The notes under the pieces are model-generated. The model was not told the DNA's origin. It saw only the letters and a program-made list of their open reading frames with translations, and did no database searches. Below, piece after piece: positions 32,700 to 44,185 of a DNA stretch of 64,000 nt. Origin of the DNA: Aricia agestis. Taxonomy: Eukaryota; Arthropoda; Insecta; Lepidoptera; Lycaenidae. The stretch is taken from assembly GCF_905147365.1 (NCBI RefSeq), contig NC_056420.1:4722001-4786000 (forward strand), given 5' to 3'. Position 1 is the first letter of the stretch; each line of letters begins with the position of its first letter. A program made the translations under genes and the position numbers.

Positions 32700-33715
32700 G
32701 TCACACTGGAGCTATCCAAAGTACTCAAAATCCGTCAATGCGATGCGACCCGGCCCGGCAATAGTGTGCTATAGCGCATTTTGCCCTGCGCTGAGCCCCG
32801 ATCCGCCCCGGCGAGCCCCGGGACGCGCCGACAAACTGTGCGCGTACCTTAAATGTTATATCTACGCTACCTAAGTCGAGTCGAGAAAAGCTCCTAAGGT
32901 GGAGTTCGCGAAAACTGAATGTAGAGCTTCACACGCGAAATATTCGTAAATATTGAATGAGTGCAGTTATTGTGTGAGTCAGTGATATTTAAATTAGTAG
33001 CATTATAGCCGCCCATACTGAGTTCTGTTTACACTTGGATCAAAATGAATCGGAATAAAGATGCTGTTATTGTCCACGCTATCTCGATTCGTTCATGACG
33101 ATCCCACATAACTTTGTTTCAGTGAGTCATAAATTTCTCAGTGATTTCAATTTTCAATGGTTTCTCGTTTATAGTGCTTCCTAGGTCATACGTCTTTGTT
33201 TTAAGTATGTAGATATTAAGGTGACTTTTCGATCCTTGCGGCAAGCGATCGCGACCGACCAAAGTTAAAAAAAAGCTTGGAGCACACTTTGACGGAGCGT
33301 GCCGGGGCGGGTCGGGGCTCAACACCCTATTGACGGGTCCGCTTCGTATTGACGGATTTTAACGCTCACTGTGCCGGAGAGTGCCGGCCGGGGCGTGCCG
33401 GGGCGGGTAGGCGCGCATCGCATTGATGGATTTTGAGTTCAGTGTGCCGAGGCTTGCCGAATGCCGAGGTGCCAGTGACGGAAATCCGCCGCTTGCTATA
33501 GCACACTGTTGACGAGACGCAGCGGGTCTTGCCGGGCCACAGCCCAATCCGTCAATGCGACACATCGCATTGACGGAAATTCGCCGCGCAAAAATCCGCG
33601 CTAATAAGAGCCGGCACAGTGCGATACCCGCATCCGCCTCCATACAAATTGTATGGAGGCGGATTTTTGCGCTGAGCCCCGGGACGCTGCGGCCCGGCAT
33701 AGTTTGCTCACTTCA
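32700..33715. repeat. GC-rich region with repeated CCGTCAATGCGAT motif
   Basis: Motif variants CCGTCAATGCGA/TCGCATTGACGG occur at 32733, 33415, 33549 and 33565 with partial copies at 33350 and 33470. Other repeated words are GAGCCCCGGGACG (32814, 33675) and GTGCTATAGC/GCTATAGCAC (32768, 33495). A perfect 16-bp-arm palindrome is at 33632-33664. Probably several decayed GC-rich fold-back elements. Confidence 0.5.
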
Positions 33716-34229
33716 TAAAATAACACTTTGTGACGTAAGTCCTAAGCTATAGATTTCATTGTCCTTTACACCACTACATAGCAGCGGCGGCATGGGTCGC
33801 TAGACCAATGTCGGTAGAAAATTTAACCTATAGCCTAGTTACTAGTACATAAAGTGGAATTTAATATAAATTTTTGTCGGTCGCGCCTCGCGGTCGCTTG
33901 TCGCGTTGATAGGAAAGTAACCTTTATAGTAAATCTTATCGTGAATACATCCTTCGTCTCTTCACACGTTACCTAATAGATTAGAACCACTTTTATCCAG
34001 CTTTCGTATCTTTTTCTGATAACAAACAAACGGACAAGTTGGCTGTCTACGTAACTGCAGGTTAGTGGAGTTTTCGTACTAACACACGGACCGAGTCTGG
34101 GTTTGAGAGCTAAGTTAGTAAATTCACGGAAGGTTCAAATCAGGAATCTTTTAAGATCCCGCCTGGTGAAGGCTATTTACTTGCCTTGTCATAACAACAC
34201 TTCCATAGTACCTGAGTCTGACTAAGCCC

Positions 34230-34392
34230 GGGCGCGCACTAGCGGCCTAGCCGCGGCGGCCAGGCCGCGTCGGCCATCGAGATTTTACCTTAGTATGAAA
34301 CCGCCATAGACGACGCGCACCTTGCCGCAACGCGGTCAGCGGCCACACCATACTTTCGATGGCCGCCGCGACCAGGCCGCTAGTGCGCGCCC
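34230..34392. mobile_element. GC-rich fold-back element
   Basis: GGGCGCGCACTAGCGGCCT and AGGCCGCTAGTGCGCGCCC-type ends are inverted; inner arms GGCCATCGA and TCGATGGCC also pair. No ORF of interest. Confidence 0.7.
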
Positions 34393-34997
34393 GTGCGCGC
34401 CCGGGCAATACACTTCTGTTATGAGTGTGTGTGGACGACGGGTAATCTTTTCCCATCAGGCAATCGGTTTGCTCGTTTACCTCCTGTTAAGAAAAAAAGA
34501 AAGAATGTCTAATAAGTAAGTAATAAAATATTATAAGTACTTATTATCCTTAATTTGTAACTCTACCAAGAACTTTCAGAATAGGTATAGCTTTAATTTA
34601 CTTTCTTTCTTTGGCCCAAACCACAACACTTGTTACGGTTTAAACTTTTATAAGTACCTAAGTACTCATTTTCATATATATTTTTTTATTCCTGTAATTT
34701 GGGGCCGTCTATGGGCTATTCGCCCATATCCATTTTTTACTATCTTTGTACATACTTATAGGTTTTTCGCACCAAGGATATCTAATTGAAATAATTTAAA
34801 TTTTCGTTGAAATAATACTAATAATAATACTAATTTTCATTTTAAGTAGGTATAAAGCTTCGCGTGACTCTCTAAGCCATGGGAATTGGGATAAGGCAAA
34901 AAACTTTACACCGAGACGTTTTCTATAATGTTCCGTGAGTCGTGACATATCCTATGGTTTTGACTATAGTAGTTTCTAACAAAACTCAGTACGTAAT

Positions 34998-35583
34998 AAT
35001 AAAAAAAACTCTTTATTCAAACAAACAAAACAGATCAATTTACACAAGTTACAAAAACAGAAAATTTTGAATTGGCGGCCTTATTGCTGGAAGCAGTCTC
35101 TTCCAGGCAACCATAAAATATACTTAACTAAAAATATTTAAAATAAAAAAAATAAAATAAGATACTATAAGAATGTAAATAAATAAATATAATACACAAA
35201 TAAATATAATAGATACTTTATACCGAATAAAATAAATACATATTACATATATAATAATATGAATCGAAGAAGAGGAGAAATCGTAAGGGTTTAAGAGTTT
35301 GCAGCTAAATCTAAGTAATATTGTTTGAGTATTTTTTTAAAGTATTAATAGATTTGGACTTATAGCAGAGACAGTGAAGGAAGAGTCATAGAAGTTAGTG
35401 TTGTGGGAAGGGGAGGCAAGAGTTAATTTATTGGCTGAGCGAAGTGTAGGATGCTTATGTCCAAGAAAGGTAAAGTTTTGTTTGAGGTAAGCAGGAGTTT
35501 TGGGATTAAATAGAATATTAATAAGAATATGAAGAATATGTGTATTCCGACGCAACTTAACAGGTAGCCACTTTAGCTCTGAT
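34998..35583 (-). pseudogene. Jockey-like LINE, C-terminal ORF2 fragment plus 3' UTR
   Basis: The minus strand reads LKWLPVKLRRNTHIL, then FNPKTPAYLKQNFTF, TLRSANKL and SSFTVSAI. This is the conserved C-terminal region of jockey-type non-LTR retrotransposon reverse transcriptases, normally followed by RLWNSLP. Here that part is missing: the reading resumes in another frame as SKSINTLKKYSNNIT and a stop, so about a dozen codons are deleted with a frameshift. AATAAA and an A-rich end follow at 35015-34998. Truncated at 5', dead. Confidence 0.75.
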
Positions 35584-37006
35584 TACTACATACATGTTAG
35601 ATATGTGATCGTATTTTCTCAGACCAAAGAAATGAATCGGATGCAAACTAATTATTACAAAATATAGCACCTAGTACCTACTTACTAGAGTTATTAGATA
35701 TTTCTAGACAATTTAAAGTAACTGAATAGCTGCTAAAGTTTCTAAATGACATCATGCCATTAATTAAGACCCCAATGATTAAATTGAGGTCTTAATAATA
35801 CAAAATGTGCTATGAAATTTCAAAACTTAGCTACTCTGTTCTTGGTTCCCGCGGGGTTAGTTCGTGGGGTGGTAGGTGAACACGTAGGACTGTTTCTGAA
35901 AGTATTTAATTCAAATTTATTCAAAAACAACCACTGTGTTGAACTGTCGAGAAACCACGGGCGGCTAGTGTAATGCCCATTCTTCTAAGTCTTTTGGTAG
36001 GAGTTACCTTTTCAATAGTTTTCTTAACTTTTTAGACGTTAGCTAGTCAAAAACGCTAGCTAGTAAGTAAAACACAGGACAGTTGATTGCAGTACATTTG
36101 CCATATAGAGTTGTTACTAGTGATACTTGTTAAAATAAAGCATGGCCGTTGACTTCAAAGTTTCCTGAAATCATGTCCGACAAAAATTAAGACTCTCCAT
36201 TCTCCAATCGAGCGAACGAAGTGCGTAATGAGTAATGACACATTTCAGCTTAACAAGAGTGCATTTCCCAAGACGATAGGGACATATCGCTTACAGGAGC
36301 GCTCAGAACCAGTGTGATCCGCCGCGAACCTACTCCATCTGACTTCGCTCGCGGACTTGCCATCCCTTTTTCGTCTCCTTCCTTTATGGACTTGTTAATT
36401 GGGATACCCTTTAAAGGACATCACTTAGATGTGACTTATTTGTTTAACTAATTCGTGTACTCGTCATACGTAATATAATAGTGTTGTGTATTTGTTCTGA
36501 TGTTATAAATAGGGATGATGACAAGGTCAAAGATTAGCGAATTTTGTTAATAAAATAAAGAAATCACGGTTAAAAATAAGTGTTCCCAAAATTTCAGCTC
36601 GATAGCATTTGTATTTTTTTTGTTATGCGCCTTCAAAGTTGGATATTCAAGTCGATTTTTTTTTCAATTAAATTTCTTAATATTTGTATACAATTGGATA
36701 ACTAGTTTTATTAATTTAATGATTAGAGCATGTTTGGGATAGTAATGTAGTAGACTGTGACGTCATTTGGAAAACATCTGATATTGGTTGAACTTTAAAA
36801 GTCGTAATTCTTAATTATTAATTCTGCGAATGAAATGCGACACCGAGCCACGCGAACTGAGAAAATTGATTCAAGAACGTACCTACATTCACAAACGTAC
36901 ATCATTATTTTACCTCGGAGATTGTTGAAAAGTACCTTATGTCGTTGGCATAAACTCTTGTTAAAAAACCGTACTAGGCACCAGAATATTTTCATATACA
37001 GTAGAT

Positions 37007-37892
37007 TAGGGTTGCTGAGGATTCCTCTTCCGCTTCCTCATAATGAGGAAGTTCCGCAATATTTTGGGTTCCTCAACCGTTACCGCATTCCTCATAAATA
37101 AAAATAAAAATTCCTCTTCCGCTATCGCTTCCTCAAAATTTAAGAGGAATTTATGAGGAATTACACTGCGCATGCGCGTCGCGTATCCAATCACGCTCTG
37201 GCGCGGCGGCGCGGCGCCGGAGCGGTGCCGCACCGCACCGTGTGGTTTCTCCCTTCTCCCATAGAAGTGCAAAGATGAGTATTGCAGCGGCGCCGCTGCG
37301 GCGTGTGTCTAAACAGCTCTAAGGGCCGCAACACACCAGAATGGCAGCGGCGACGCGAGCACTTTCAGTGTCATAAGATTTTAAACTTTATCTTCATTTT
37401 TGTAATACAAAGTACAGCGGCCACGGGCGGCCGTAGACTTCTCAAGCGGTACTATGTATTACAATAATGAAGATAAAGTTTAAAATCATATGACACTGAA
37501 AGCGCTCGCCTCGCCGCTGTCATTCCGATGTAGCGCGGCCCTTATTGCTAGACTGATTTTGATGATTCTTTATTGTGTGTGTTTTGAGAATGGTTTAGAA
37601 TTTAGATTCATAGTTTGGTTTACTGGAAAATGCCCTTTTAATTATTAATTTTTGTGTAATGTATGTACCTAGTACGTTATGTACAAAGTACAGACAGGAC
37701 AAAAGTTTGGGTTGGGTCCGCTAGTATTTTTTTTTTTTATCTTCCTCTTCCTCATCCGCTTCCTCTTCCGCTTCCTCATCCGCATCCTCTTCCTCATAAA
37801 ATATCCTCTTCCTCATCCGCATCCTCAAAATTTGCGCGTGACAATTCCTCTTCCTCCTCCTCTTCCTCATAATCACTTCCTCAACAACCCTA
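37007..37892. mobile_element. Non-autonomous hAT element with TTCCTC-rich ends, 886 bp
   Basis: Ends TAGGGTTGCTGAGGA and TCCTCAACAACCCTA. Exact duplication CAGTAGAT at 36999-37006 and 37893-37900. Both subterminal regions (37020-37160 and 37740-37880) consist of TTCCTC/GAGGAA-type hexamers. A GC-rich fold-back MITE is nested at 37322-37542. Serine- or phenylalanine-rich ORFs here are translations of the hexamers. Confidence 0.85.
37322..37542. mobile_element. Fold-back MITE nested in hAT element, TA duplication
   Basis: Ends AGGGCCGCAACACACC and TAGCGCGGCCCT with long inner arms (CACTTTCAGTGTCATAAGAT...TTTAAACTTTATCTTCATT and its complement). TA at 37320-37321 and 37543-37544. Confidence 0.8.
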
Positions 37893-38421
37893 CAGTAGAT
37901 CATGTTCATCCTAGTGTGCAATCGGGGTCATGCAAACGTTAGCGTAATTTCAGGTAACTTCAAGAAGCAAAACAAGTGTCACGTCGCAAGCGCGTTAAAC
38001 TTGTCCTGTGTTTGCGAGTGTCATTTCAAAGGCATGGTTGAGTTAAGTACTATACTCTGTATATGTATACTGTGGCGTTACTGAGTAATCGGCACATGTT
38101 GGCCTCTGATCAACCGACAATATTTTGTCAATTCTCGCATCATGAAATCATCAATGAACCAAAATCATTACTCCGTATTAGAGTGTGTACAAAACAAATC
38201 AATGAGTAGTAGCCAGAAATTATGATTGAGCTACTTGCTTAAAATATTATGTTCTTCAACATTTTTTTTTTCCCTAGCAAAAAATAAAATTAAGTAGATA
38301 GGTACTTTTTCACAGAATTCAAATGTAAGTTATTTTTATTTTGAGTTCAGTTTACCTCAAACTACATAAGGACCACTAAGAGATTACGTGACATAATACC
38401 GTATTCTTACTTCTTAACTCT

Positions 38422-39036
38422 AAGGGAGCGAACTCACAGCGCGGTTTTTTCCCGCGCCCGCCGCGGTTGCGGGCCCGCGCAAATGAGCGGTTATCTAAAT
38501 AATAAAATAACAAAAAAAGGATATGGACGGACAGTCCATAGACGGTCCCAATTTTATAATAAAAAAAAAAAAAGAACCAATATTCTAAGATTTGTCGTTT
38601 TTGTTGTTTGTGAGGTATAGATAGGTAGGTACTATATGATTTTATAATTTTATGTATTTTATTATGGTTGTAATTGTGATAAGTAATTGTTTAAGTTTTC
38701 TTAATTTTACTCATATTAGTACTTATTTATAAAAAAGAAACATATAAATACTACTCGTATTACTTTTTTCTCTTTTCTTTTTTTTAACCTAAAATAAATA
38801 TGTAATACATTGAAAAAAATACAAAAATTGATTATTTTTTAAATCTTTATATATCACTATATACATGTGCCAAATCTCAATACAATACGATGAAAAACCT
38901 TGAAGTTACAGATTTTTGATTCGATACGGACCCAAATTTTCCACTGTGCGCCGCCCGCCGGTGCAGCGGGAGCCGCAAACAAAGGCTGCGGGCCCGCAAC
39001 CGCTGCGGCCGCGGGAAAAAACCGCGCCGTGAGTTC
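38422..39036. mobile_element. GC-ended fold-back element 1 of 3
   Basis: Left GAACTCACAGCGCGGTTTTTTCCCGCG and right complement ending CCGTGAGTTC; GCGGGCCCGC also pairs. The middle 500 bp is AT-rich. Its right end runs straight into the next element. Confidence 0.7.
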
Positions 39037-39039
39037 TTA

Positions 39040-39293
39040 GGGCTGCCTTCACATTAAGTCGCGAGTAGTGCGGCAGCCGCGGGACTTCGAAAAGTGGAAA
39101 AAATTTAACGACTATCACGTAGACCTAATTTGCCGGTGGGCGTGAATTTCAAAATTGTTTAACATCACGCAGGCCACAAATAAAGTCCGGCGGGCCGCAT
39201 GCGGCCCGCGGGCCGCTGGTTGGGGATAGCGGGTATAGACTATAGAAGTCTCGCGGCTGCCGCACTACTCGCGACTTAATGTGAAGGTAGCCC
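39040..39293. mobile_element. GC-ended fold-back element 2 of 3, TA duplication
   Basis: Ends GGGCTGCCTTCACATTAAGT and the complement ACTTAATGTGAAGGTAGCCC; inner arms GCGAGTAGTGCGGCAGCCGC match perfectly. TA at 39038-39039 and 39294-39295. Confidence 0.8.
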
Positions 39294-39299
39294 TATTTT

Positions 39300-39483
39300 A
39301 ATACGAGATTTATACTCGCGTCTCGTGGCTCGGCTCGTGGAGCGTCGCAGCTCGCGTTGAAGCGCGAGTGTAAACACAAAGCTCGCGCGCCCCTCGAGCT
39401 CCTTTGGAAACCGCTCCCGACGCGAGCCGCGCCGCGAGACGAGCCGCGAGCTCGTGGCTCGCGCGCGAGTGTAAATCGAGTAT
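39300..39483. mobile_element. GC-ended fold-back element 3 of 3
   Basis: TACGAGATTTATACTCGCG at the left, CGCGAGTGTAAATCGAGTA at the right; CTCGTGGCTCG and CGAGCC words repeat in both orientations. Imperfect. Confidence 0.55.
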
Positions 39484-39499
39484 AAGAGTTTCTTCCGTT

Positions 39500-40078
39500 C
39501 TAACTTCTAAACCTGATGACAATAATAATAATTATTGATGTGGGATTTGTTGATACAGTCCTTGAGCTAGATAGATCGAATATCTAGGTCTAGCTAGTTC
39601 AAGATCGCCACGTTTATTATTATTAATGTCAGATGGTCATCTCGACGTGTTTCTTACGACCCAAACAAAGCATCACAGATGTTAAAGGTAAGCATAAGTT
39701 TTAACAGGCCGCAGGATAAACAATGCGTAATGTTTTACCTGCATTTCTAAAAGTTGTTTGTAGTCTCTTTTCGTTCAACGTAGGACCAAATGGAAAGGGC
39801 CCACAGGCAAAATGAAAAGTAGGCAGACCAAAACAAAATTGGTCGCACGATATAGTCCAAATAGCTGGAAAAGATTGGATTGACAAAGCCATGGATAGAG
39901 AAGGCTGGTGGAGGCTCGGGTATACAGAGAAGGGGCAAACTTCACCATATTCAACTATTGCTAATTAAACAACTCTTATTGTAATATTTACTGGGTGGTG
40001 AATTGAACAAAAGGCTATAATAATAACAATTTCTAAAAGTGACTTAATGCGCTTATCCTGTAAGAAGAAGTATACTAA
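39500..40078. other. Intergenic, nothing recognised
   Basis: No gene seen. A small inverted repeat tagctagaccta/tctaggtctagct lies near 39570-39600. Confidence 0.4.
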
Positions 40079-40440
40079 CACCTCCGTGGTCCAGCTGTGG
40101 TTTAGACTTTAGAGCGTGGCTCTTGACTCGGGAGGTTGTGGGTTCGATTCCCGCGTTGGAAACATGTTATTTCCAAGTTTATGGACAATGAAGGCTGATC
40201 ACCTGGTTGTCAGACAAGTAAGATGATCCATGTGTAGAGCATGTAAAAAGTCGCTCCTGCGTCTGATCTACGGCCGGTCGTGTCGGTCTTTAGTCCCACT
40301 GGGTTATGAGAGTAAAGGAATAGAGAGTACTCTTGTGAACTGTGCACACACTAATAATATTGGGCACTATAAAATTACTCCTGCCCTGCGTAACTGGACT
40401 GGTTTCAATACAACACTCATTACCGAAACCAGTTATTCCC
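40079..40440 (+). mobile_element. tRNA-derived SINE (copy 2)
   Basis: Same head as 25214 (CCTCCGTGGTCCAGCTGTGG, box B GGTTCGATTCC) and same tail words GGCTGATCACCTG and AAGTAAGATGATCCATG. It carries about 100 extra bp (40235-40365) relative to copy 1 before ATAAAATTACTCCTGC. Confidence 0.8.
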
Positions 40441-40842
40441 TTTACATTGTGTCTAATGAAGAACAAGAGACGTAATATAGAGAACTTACGGTAACCCTTT
40501 AAAAAATTTAATTTATAAATAGTTTGAAAGGAATAAATATAGCAGTATCAGCAGCATGGATTCAGGGCCCGATGATAACATAATAGGATAGTAAAGACTT
40601 ATATGTATTATGTGGTCCAAGAGCCAGTGACAGAACGACTTTCGTCACTTTATTAACACTGAAAGTTTTCTTGTATATGACTTCTACAGAGGTAACAACG
40701 ACCAGCAACTATGGAGTTTTAAATCCACTTATTACTAACAAATTAACTACCAATACACAACTACCTTAAACTACACCAATAACTACACATCTAATTTCTA
40801 CATGGATCATTACAATAAAATACCAAATATCACCAAAATACA

Positions 40843-40848
40843 TTTATT
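40843..40848 (-). terminator. RpS15: Polyadenylation signal AATAAA of RpS15
   Basis: AATAAA on the minus strand, 49-54 nt after the RpS15 stop codon. The 3' end is probably near 40825. Confidence 0.7.
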
Positions 40849-40896
40849 GTACTTCAGCAAGCATTTTTGCACTTAACCTAAGCAAACAACGAGGGT

Positions 40897-42395
40897 TTAC
40901 TTGAGCGGAATGAACCTGGAACTGTGCGTGGCACCAATACCAGGCCGACCGTGCTTGACGGGCTTGTATGTGACGGAGAACTCGCCCAGGTAGTGTCCGA
41001 TCATCTCAGGCTTGATTTCCACCTGGAAAGTAACGAGGCATGATATTAAAACAAAGAAAATGTTCATGGAACACATTTTGTCCAAACCATGAATTGGTGA
41101 CAAAATTGTGCAAAGTTAGTATGTAAATAATACTAATTTTCAAATTCCAAATTAAAAACATCACTGTACCAATCAAATCAGCCTATATTTATCCACTGCA
41201 AGATATAGGCCTCTCTCAATAAACGCCAAGATGGTTGATCTCCTGCTACTCGTATCCTGTACCAAATTTCACCACATTTGGTATAGAGGTTTTAAGTACA
41301 GAGTCATTTGTGACTCAAGATCTTTATTTTTTCAATCTAGTAGGTTGTAGATTTTGATATTGTAGAACCACTTTACTACTACTTTTCAATATATTATTAT
41401 TACTACACAGGTAAGCAACATTAATTAAAATAAAACTATTTCAAGTTACCATGTAAGAGACATAATTTGTTCAGTTTGTCTAGTCTTTATACTTTGTTCA
41501 ATTCATTTATAATGAAATAAGTGTATAACTTTACTGCACAATCACATCACATTTAAATTAATTGTGTTTTAGCCGCCCCTACTGACTTTTGTTTACATAT
41601 GACGTATCCAAATTAATAGAAAATTGTAACATTATATGGCATTTTATATAAAAAAAACATGCACTTACTTGATTGAATGTCTTGCCGTTGTAAATACCAA
41701 CAATGGATCCGACCATCTCAGGAACGATGATCATGTTGCGCAGGTGGGTCTTGACGATCTCGGGCTTCTCATTTGGTGGAGCCTCCTTCTTAGCGCGACG
41801 CAGCTTCTTAACGAGTGCCATCGGCTTGCGCTTCAGTCCCCTGGCGAATCGCCGGCGGGCGCGAGCGTGCATAAGCTCCATAAGTTGCTCACTGTAATTT
41901 ATAGGTTATGTTTATGTCAGACGACCAAGGAAATGAGTTGTATTTTGAGCATAGCATATAAATGTAGGTGCCTAAAAAAATTGGATGATCTTGTTTACAT
42001 ACTAGTCTAAGTTATCGTCTAAAACAGCGACTTGATCGCATAAATACGCGGTGATAAGGTTCATAAGATGTTCGTATGAAACGTCAAACTAAAGACCGTA
42101 ATGAGTAAAAAATACATTGTTTACGTTTACAATACGTTTACTTACTTGGGCATGTCTAGAAGCTGATCTAAATCAACCCCTCGGAAGGTAAACTTCCTGA
42201 AGGTACGCTTCTTTTTCAAAGTTTCGTCGACCTGCAAAAAAGGAGTTTTTGTAAACACATCGCACAAATACGATTATCGGCGGACTTGGAGTGAAACACA
42301 TGTTACGACACATTATTAATCATCTATACGGCATAGAGATTTCTTAGATATTTCACGATTAAATCACAAAATTTCTTAAAACTAACCTCAGCCAT
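40897..42395 (-). CDS. RpS15: 40S ribosomal protein S15 (uS19), complete, four coding exons
   Basis: A small-subunit ribosomal protein of the 40S head, near the decoding site. Exons: 42395-42387 (M-A-E), 42231-42146, 41891-41669 and 41022-40897 with stop TAA. All borders are GT/AG; the Asn codon of the third junction and the other phases fit. The product is 147 aa, close to the usual 145. Diagnostic stretches are KKKRTFRKFTFRGVDLDQLL, the basic ARARRRFARGLKRKP, EMVGSIVGIYNGKTFNQ and the C-terminus GHYLGEFSVTYKPVKHGRPG...SSRFIPLK. A first coding exon of three codons is typical of insect ribosomal genes. No damage seen. Confidence 0.98.
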
Positions 42396-42440
42396 GTTTT
42401 ACACTTTTGACAGAAAGAACTAAAAGAATTCGAATTTTAA
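42396..42440 (-). promoter_or_regulatory. RpS15: RpS15 start region with pyrimidine (TOP/TCT-like) initiator
   Basis: The minus strand reads TAGTTCTTTCTGTCAAAAGTG just before the ATG. A pyrimidine-rich TTCTTTCTGTC about 20 nt upstream fits the TCT initiator/5' TOP motif known for ribosomal protein genes. The exact start is inferred. Confidence 0.55.
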
Positions 42441-42996
42441 AGACGACTTGACGTAAAGTGACATTGACGTTAAACCTTTTTTTAAAAGTGGCTGTATAAA
42501 CACGTGCACAAACCGTTAAATATACAGGCTACTAAATTCCATAATTTTAAAATCATTTTTAACCGACTTTCAAAAAGGAGTTGGTTATATGAATCTCCAA
42601 AATAACAGCAAATAATTACAATAGCAAGTAACAAAATTGATCACAAGACTCAATGTAAGATGGGCACTGAAATATTACTGTATCTTGCCAAGTTGCAAGC
42701 TAAATATTTTCCTGTATATATCCCTATGCAATAAAAATCTATATCTAATGGATTTCTTAAAAAATCAGGCTGCATACAAAATATGTTTAGGTACTCTGTA
42801 CTGCATATAGGATACACCTTTAGTCTTACCTCAAGAATTACCTCAGTTATTACTTATTTTAAATTATCAAGTTTTGTTATAATACATTGCATCTAAAAGA
42901 AATGCAACAACTAACTAAAATGGGAACATCAACTACTATAAAAAAAAAAGAAAGCTTATATTTTAAAATGTTTTACTTTTTCAGATTTCAGGTATC

Positions 42997-43812
42997 CTAC
43001 ATAACATATTCATTGGAAGACTTCAATAATTTGGACAATCGTTTTCCTATTAATTTTGGATACATATTGGATTTTATTAAAAACTCTTTAGATTGATGTG
43101 TTACAGCTCCATTATCAAGTTGGAATTTGCACAAAACATGTAAAGGCTGGATTAAGAGGTCCGTATAGATTGAATTATTTTCCAATTGTGAAAGTGCTTC
43201 AGCGGCTGTTTCCAATGTACTCAAACATCCCTCCGTTGGCTGGGTTCTTATAATATAGTTGCTTGTTGTGCTCGTTAATAATTTTACTTGCTTTATTTTA
43301 CTTAAAATAGGACTCGATGCATAAATAGCTTTAGCTTGTGGCCATGTTCCATCAATGAGCACAATGTTATAGGCATCATCATTCTTATCTAGTTGTCTTA
43401 TGTCTACGGCAGTTTTACTTGGATACAACAACACTGTGTTAGGTTCTAATAAAATATTTTCTAAGTTTTCATGTTTAGGTAGGGGAAACTTCTTCCCCTT
43501 GTAAATAAGGCACTTGTTCTCGGCTAAGCCTAGCTGTAGCATGGGAGCTGTGCGTAGACATCGCTTCTCTTCAGCTGGATGCTGTAGCAAGATGATTCTA
43601 CTTTTTGGCTGAAGCCTTTCGGAGGGTAAAGCTGAACACCAGCACACTATTGATGGTCTCCTGTAAATAAAAGTCCAAATCATATTCAATAAGGTTACAG
43701 GTGTGTCAACATAATATTTGAGTACTTACTCGCACTTTTCGCACAGTGCTCGCATTACAGGTGGTTCTGCCGATATATTTGAGAGATCTTCCCATACTTC
43801 TACTTCATTCAT
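42997..43812 (-). CDS. tRNA-uridine aminocarboxypropyltransferase, DTW domain (DTWD2-like), complete, two exons
   Basis: The DTW family transfers the aminocarboxypropyl group of S-adenosylmethionine to uridine, making acp3U in the D-loop of tRNAs. Exons are 43812-43730 (27 codons + 2) and 43660-42997, stop TAG; 248 aa in all. Visible motifs: Cys24, Cys27, Cys34 and Cys36 in C-x2-C-x6-C-W-C, which is the likely zinc site; LLYP at 105-108; the family signature in LIDGTWPQAK (residues 129-138); and RTQPTEGCLSTLETAAEAL. The Cys motif with RPSIVCWC favours the DTWD2 branch over DTWD1. The start is the first in-frame ATG of exon 1. It lies 0.6 kb upstream of RpS15 on the same strand; they are separate genes. 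Confidence 0.93.
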
Positions 43813-44185
43813 ACTTATCTAAGAATGTCTTGGTAGTTATTTACCGTTACTAGGAAATTCATAAAATATAATGTATTATTTACAAGAATTATAATACATG
43901 CGATTTACAAGTATTACTTGAGTTGTAAAAATGTCAATGAGATGACATTGACATTTCACGATAGGAAAACTGTCAATGTCATTTTTAAATGTTCCTCGTT
44001 TCCTTCTTCGTATACCTACCTATCCAGTGGACTCAATTTTTATTATGCCGATGCCTTATTAAATCTTATATCTTTAAGCTGCGCGTCCACTGCATTGGAA
44101 TCGGAGCGTACGGAGCGCACGGAGCGTCGTCATTTACGAAATGCCGATGGGGAGCGTCCACTGCATTCGGATTCCGCATCGCTAA
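43813..44185. other. Upstream region of the DTW gene
   Basis: No coding sequence. An imperfect repeat of GCGTCCACTGCATT(C)GGA lies at 44079 and 44151, with GGAGCGTACGGAGCGCACGG between. The hAT element starts right after it. Confidence 0.4.

Noticed and set aside
33359..33700. 113-codon minus-strand frame
   Set aside because: Open only because of high GC; composed of repeated palindromic words, no domain.
37663..37942. Ser/Pro- or Glu/Asp-rich proteins near 37.7-37.9 kb
   Set aside because: All are translations of the TTCCTC hexamers of a hAT element.
39310..39522. 70-codon Ala/Arg-rich frame
   Set aside because: Lies wholly in a GC-rich fold-back element.
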